Part shown: positions 60,274 to 64,000 of the stretch, piece by piece
How the letters are laid out: each line of letters opens with the position of its first letter
Position numbering within the stretch: the first letter of the stretch is position 1
Origin: Cytophagaceae bacterium
GTDB lineage: Bacteria > Bacteroidota > Bacteroidia > Cytophagales > UBA9547
DNA length: 64,000 bases
Reading direction: 5' to 3'
Assembly: GCA_027488865.1 (NCBI GenBank)
Contig: JAIYAU010000058.1
Location: 66,724 to 130,723 of the forward strand
Position numbers and translations under genes: made by a program
The notes under the pieces: generated by a model
Seen by the model: the letters and a program-made list of their open reading frames with translations, nothing else
Told to the model about the DNA's origin: nothing
The model's database searches: none

Positions 60274-60409
60274 CACTACAACACATGGTATTTACGGTTT
60301 TTCAGAAGTGACGAAGCCGCCACTATCCCCCGAAGTGAACTGAATAAAGGCGAGTGAACTAGCCCAAACCATGAAGCCCGAAAATGAGTAAATACTGTGT
60401 TAGGCGTAG
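60274..60409 (-). repeat. attC-like imperfect palindrome copy C (divergent sequence)
   Basis: Minus strand GCCTAACACAGTATTTAC...GTAAATACcaTGTGTTGTAG: 14-bp complementary arms with a 2-nt bulge, RYYYAAC match at one end; begins about 6 nt after the 60415..61188 stop. Confidence 0.72.
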
Positions 60410-60414
60410 TTTTT

Positions 60415-61188
60415 TTATTTTTTGTTTATTTCTTTAATCTCAAAGTAGCAGGCTTCACAGACTATTTTAATATTTGCAATTTCCATATTTTCGTCATTCC
60501 AACCATTATCTCTCAACCTTACTTCTTCGCATTTACTACACCAAGCAGAAATATCATCGTCAACGTATAAATCCATTCCAATTTCAGTTTCAAAAGATTC
60601 TTCAAAACCAACTTTGTCGATTTTGTTTAAGTGTTGGCATATAAATGCGCCTCTACTTTTACCATGTTTTTCACAATCAATGCGTTTTGCTGTTTTAGTT
60701 TTGTTCTCCGTTTTAAAATCTTCTACAAAGTCATTGTCTATTTCTTCAATTATTAAAAAATAGATCTCAAGATTGTCGTCATTTACAATTCTATAAGCAC
60801 CAATTGCATCTATTAAATCATAAGTAATGGCAGTTAATTCCCAACCAATAAATTCGTCTGCTTCAAAATAACCGTTGGTCAGCTCCGAATAGTTTTCAGT
60901 TTCTCCAAATTTTCTAACAACTAAAGTTTGGAGTTTATTTTCATGAAGATTGTCTCTATTGTCCCAAGCCCATGACCAAGTTTTGCTTGATCTTGAATAA
61001 CTGCCAATTGGAATATATTTAAAATTAAGCTCTGTAGATTTCTCAAGATTTTTAAAAGTTAATAAAGTCGTTTCTTCATCGTAATACCATTCTTCATAAC
61101 TATCTAATTCATAATCTTCTACGAACTCCTTCTGAATCTCTTTAAATTCCTTACAAATCTTCGTAGCATAATTTGAATAATTACTCAT
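60415..61188 (-). CDS. Hypothetical protein with C-terminal Cys-rich (zinc-binding-like) segment
   Basis: 257-aa ORF; CEKHGKSRGAFICQHL, WCSKCEEVRL, VCEACYFE motifs. Confidence 0.65.
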   Translation of the reverse strand: MSNYSNYATKICKEFKEIQKEFVEDYELDSYEEWYYDEETTLLTFKNLEKSTELNFKYIPIGSYSRSSKTWSWAWDNRDNLHENKLQTLVVRKFGETENYSELTNGYFEADEFIGWELTAITYDLIDAIGAYRIVNDDNLEIYFLIIEEIDNDFVEDFKTENKTKTAKRIDCEKHGKSRGAFICQHLNKIDKVGFEESFETEIGMDLYVDDDISAWCSKCEEVRLRDNGWNDENMEIANIKIVCEACYFEIKEINKK

Positions 61189-61211
61189 GTCTCTTGTTTT
61201 ATAAAATTACT

Positions 61212-61324
61212 CCTAACGATTGTATTTACGCAATTGCCTAATATTCGAAATATAAAAGTTAAACTCAACTATTCAAAAACCATAACCATGCAAATTCGGA
61301 ACAAAATTCCCTTAACGTTTTAGG
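61212..61324 (-). repeat. Weak attC-like candidate D
   Basis: Minus strand CCTAAAACGTTAAGG...GCGTAAATACAATCGTTAGGAG; shares CGTAAATACnAT with copy C and has GTTAGG at the end; complementarity of arms is poor. Confidence 0.4.
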
Positions 61325-61369
61325 TTCGGTAATGAATAATAACATTGTCTGAACCTTTGATTTATCTGA

Positions 61370-61780
61370 TTATTTTGATTGAATTGATTTCGCTTTGAAT
61401 TTAGAATTGATTAACCGTTTATATTCCAAACTTTTGGCTCCAAAGTTAAGCAAAAGGCCCACCTCTAAGTTATAGGCCTCAAGATAATTTATGGCTTGTG
61501 CCAAGTGAACATCCTCCAATTTAACAAGCGCTTTTAGTTCTACCGAAATAAATTCTTCCACTAAAAAATCAACCCGTCTTGTTCCTATTTGTTCATTCTT
61601 GTAAAATATCGGCATATCAAATTCACGAGCAAATGATAAGCTATGTAATATCATTTCTTTTTCTAATGCTCTCTGATATATTACCTCCTGAAAGCCATTA
61701 CCCAATATTTTATGTACTTCAAAAGCACAGCCCAAAATCTTACTCGTTATATCTGAGTATTTGTATTGCTCCTTAATCAT
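61370..61780 (-). CDS. GxxExxY family protein
   Basis: CAFEVHKILGNGFQEVIYQRALEKEM...VDFLVEEFISVELKAL..AQAINYLEAYNLEVGLLLNFG. Confidence 0.93.
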   Translation of the reverse strand: MIKEQYKYSDITSKILGCAFEVHKILGNGFQEVIYQRALEKEMILHSLSFAREFDMPIFYKNEQIGTRRVDFLVEEFISVELKALVKLEDVHLAQAINYLEAYNLEVGLLLNFGAKSLEYKRLINSKFKAKSIQSK

Positions 61781-62001
61781 AGTAAATCTATTAATCAGCC
61801 TTAATCAGAGGTTCGGACATCTTCAACGTAGCTACCAAAATAAAAAAGAAAATTAACTTTTCGTTTTGTACCAAAGACTGTGGAAACAGGTTTTTATTGT
61901 TTTAAGAATTCAAAAAACTCTTCATGGTGGGAAAAATTAATTATCAGAGTTTGTCGTTGTGTCATTTTTTATTCAGAAGAGTGTTATTTTGATTTACCAG
62001 T

Positions 62002-62397
62002 TTACAATGTCTTAATAATCTCCACCAATTTTTCTTTGGTAATGGGTTTAATGATATAATCCGAAACCGCGCTAATCGCTTTTGCCCTTGTAACATCATC
62101 GGGTGAAATGGATGAGGAGCAAATATAAATGGTAATTGTTTTTCCTGTTTTAGGTTTAATCTTTATGTATTCTTCCAAAAACTGCCATCCATCCATCACT
62201 GGCATACTAAGGTCGAGCAGAATAATTTCGGGAAGCAATTCGGGTTTGCTCATGTTCTGTTTCAAAAAATCAAGCATCTGCAATCCGTTTCTGAAAACTT
62301 TAATCAGGTCAACAAGATTTGTTTGCTCAATTGCTTTAGTAGTTAAGAAAACGAATGTTTCGTCATCATCAACTAATGCAAGTTTTACTGTTTTCAT
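62002..62397 (-). CDS. Single-domain response regulator
   Basis: LALVDDDETFVFLTTKAIEQ...IILLDLSMPVMDGWQFLEEY...CSSSISPDD...DYIIKPITKEKL. Confidence 0.92.
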   Translation of the reverse strand: MKTVKLALVDDDETFVFLTTKAIEQTNLVDLIKVFRNGLQMLDFLKQNMSKPELLPEIILLDLSMPVMDGWQFLEEYIKIKPKTGKTITIYICSSSISPDDVTRAKAISAVSDYIIKPITKEKLVEIIKTL

Positions 62398-63524
62398 TTG
62401 TCTTGGTTTTTAAATTCAACATAAAATGTACTGCCTTTATCCACATCGCTTTCTACCCAAATTTTCCCTCCCATTGCATCCACCTGCGTTTTAGTCATAA
62501 ACAAACCAAACCCATTCGCCTCGGGATGCTCGTGAAATACTTTGCGGATTTTAAAAAGTTTATGTTTGTGCAACTTCAAATCAATACCCAAACCATTATC
62601 TGCAACCGATAACACAACAGTGTCATTTCTTTTTTCTGTTTTAATTTTAATAATCGGTTTCCTGTCGGGCGATTTATATTTCAAGGCATTGCTCACTAAA
62701 TTCGTAAAAATGCTATCCATATATTTTTGAGGAAAAAAGATAATAGCGGCGTCATCAAAATTTATTTCAAGCTTAGCTTCAAACAATGTTATCTGCGTTT
62801 CAAAACCTTTCAGAACATCGTTCAGGCAATCTTTCATAATTATTTTGTCAGATTTAATTTCCACATCCTGCCTCACCTGAACAGATTCTACCAATTCCGA
62901 AAACACCTCGTTCAAATGCGTCACCACAGGTTTTATTTTTCCAATCAATTCATTCCGTTCCACTTCATCCTCGCTTATTTCAATATAATCAACCAGCATG
63001 GCAATATTTACAAGCGGTGCCCGCAAATTATGCGAAACAATATTGCAGAAATCAGCCAACTGGATGTTTTGCGCTTCCAGCGCACTCGTTCTTTCAATTA
63101 CCTTCTGCTCCAGTTCGACATTCAGTTTTTTGATTTGCTCCTCTGTATTTTTTCGTTCGGTAATATCACGTGCTATGGCATACAGCGTTCCTATAAGAGG
63201 GTCGGAAGTGCTGTTCCAGTCAAACCACAGATAGCTTCCGTCTTTTTTGCGGTATCGGTTTACAAAATTTATGGTGACGGCTCCGGTTTTTAGTTTTTCT
63301 ATTTCCTGAAGCGTGGAAGCAATATCATCCGGATGAATGAAATTCAAAAATTGACTTTCGTGCAATTCTTTTTCTGAATATCCCAGCACCTTTTCCCAGT
63401 TAGGATTAACAATTTCGAAATATCCCTGAACATTTGCAATGCAGGTAAGGTCATTACTATTGTAAAAAAAGTGTTTGTATTGAATTAGCTGCTCTTCTGC
63501 TTTTATGATTTCATCGGTTTTCAT
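62394..63524 (-). CDS. PAS-domain sensor histidine kinase
   Basis: PAS (YFEIVNPNWEKVLGYSEKEL), H-box DFCNIVSHNLRAPLVNIAML, N-box TNLVSNALKYKSPDRKP, G-boxes. Confidence 0.95.
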   Translation of the reverse strand: MKTDEIIKAEEQLIQYKHFFYNSNDLTCIANVQGYFEIVNPNWEKVLGYSEKELHESQFLNFIHPDDIASTLQEIEKLKTGAVTINFVNRYRKKDGSYLWFDWNSTSDPLIGTLYAIARDITERKNTEEQIKKLNVELEQKVIERTSALEAQNIQLADFCNIVSHNLRAPLVNIAMLVDYIEISEDEVERNELIGKIKPVVTHLNEVFSELVESVQVRQDVEIKSDKIIMKDCLNDVLKGFETQITLFEAKLEINFDDAAIIFFPQKYMDSIFTNLVSNALKYKSPDRKPIIKIKTEKRNDTVVLSVADNGLGIDLKLHKHKLFKIRKVFHEHPEANGFGLFMTKTQVDAMGGKIWVESDVDKGSTFYVEFKNQDK

Positions 63525-64000
63525 GTTTATTTTTTATGTTAAGATGGCCACTTATGAATAAAAACAATTCTCAAAGTAATTTTTTGTCCCCAGTTTTAAG
63601 TTGCTACTGTCGTGTCAAGATATGTTAAAGTATCTACTGTGAACTGTCATTTTTAAGCATTGGCTGTAATGGTTATATTTACTTAATTGTGTAAATATCC
63701 GCCATATGCGCAATAGGCTTTTAATTTAACATTTAGATTTATTAAACAAGTTTAGTATTAATTTCTTACAATTCCAATTCATCCAAAGGAAAAACCATTT
63801 GGTCAATTCCTTTGGTGGTTTTGTGGGTGTAAATCTTTTGGTGGTTTTGCTGCTTTCTTGCTCTATTTGGCTTTGAATACATCTCAAATCAATGCAATTT
63901 AGCGTCAGATCTCAGTTTTAAATACCTATAATTTGCGGATTTTAGCCTTACTTTTTTATTTTATCATCGGTTGCGTTAATATTTCTATATGGAGGGATTT

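Noticed and set aside
63766-63882. 38-aa minus ORF (MYSKPNRARKQQNHQKIYTHKTTKGIDQMVFPLDELEL) with an internal CCAAAGGAA/TTCCTTTGG hairpin, possible transposase remnant
   Set aside because: Too short to assign; no inverted-repeat ends or transposase motif visible before the window edge.
1-64000. CRISPR arrays, rRNA and tRNA genes
   Set aside because: No regularly spaced short direct repeats with unique spacers, no rRNA-like sequence and no convincing tRNA cloverleaf seen in intergenic gaps.

Overview
AT-rich 64-kb chromosomal window from a Bacteroidota genome; Type IX secretion (T9SS) signals recur. 0-27.6 kb (mostly minus strand): folE (cut by the window edge), queD, rpsT, a 3799-aa repeat protein with a type-B (gliding-motility/CHU_C-like) C-terminus, leuS, and a 3608-aa adhesin-like protein with a type-A T9SS C-terminus. 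28-47 kb: mostly housekeeping and T9SS-linked genes (porX-like PglZ response regulator, CHASE2 protein, aroC, pyrD, an expansin-like T9SS protein, SGNH hydrolase, HNH, NlpC/P60, scoB, U32 peptidase, DAACS symporter, acyl-CoA dehydrogenase). 48.2-55.1 kb: a tight eight-gene minus-strand operon (speD - two DUF4178 - a 50-aa membrane protein absent from the ORF track - DUF350 - membrane aminopropyltransferase - Tat-signal FAD oxidoreductase - membrane protein) that looks like an uncharacterised polyamine or aminopropyl modification system. 55.4-61.4 kb: an accessory region where genes (RhuM, PP2C-like, GxxExxY, hypotheticals) are followed by imperfect palindromes resembling integron attC sites, including two 106-bp copies differing at 2 positions; no integrase is visible, so it is a candidate CALIN-type cassette array. 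Other notable items are a 17-nt homopolymer inside leuS, five PA14-like DD-motif modules in the second giant protein, and a convergent gene pair whose stop codons share a single CTAG. All family calls are from reading motifs by eye; no searches were run.
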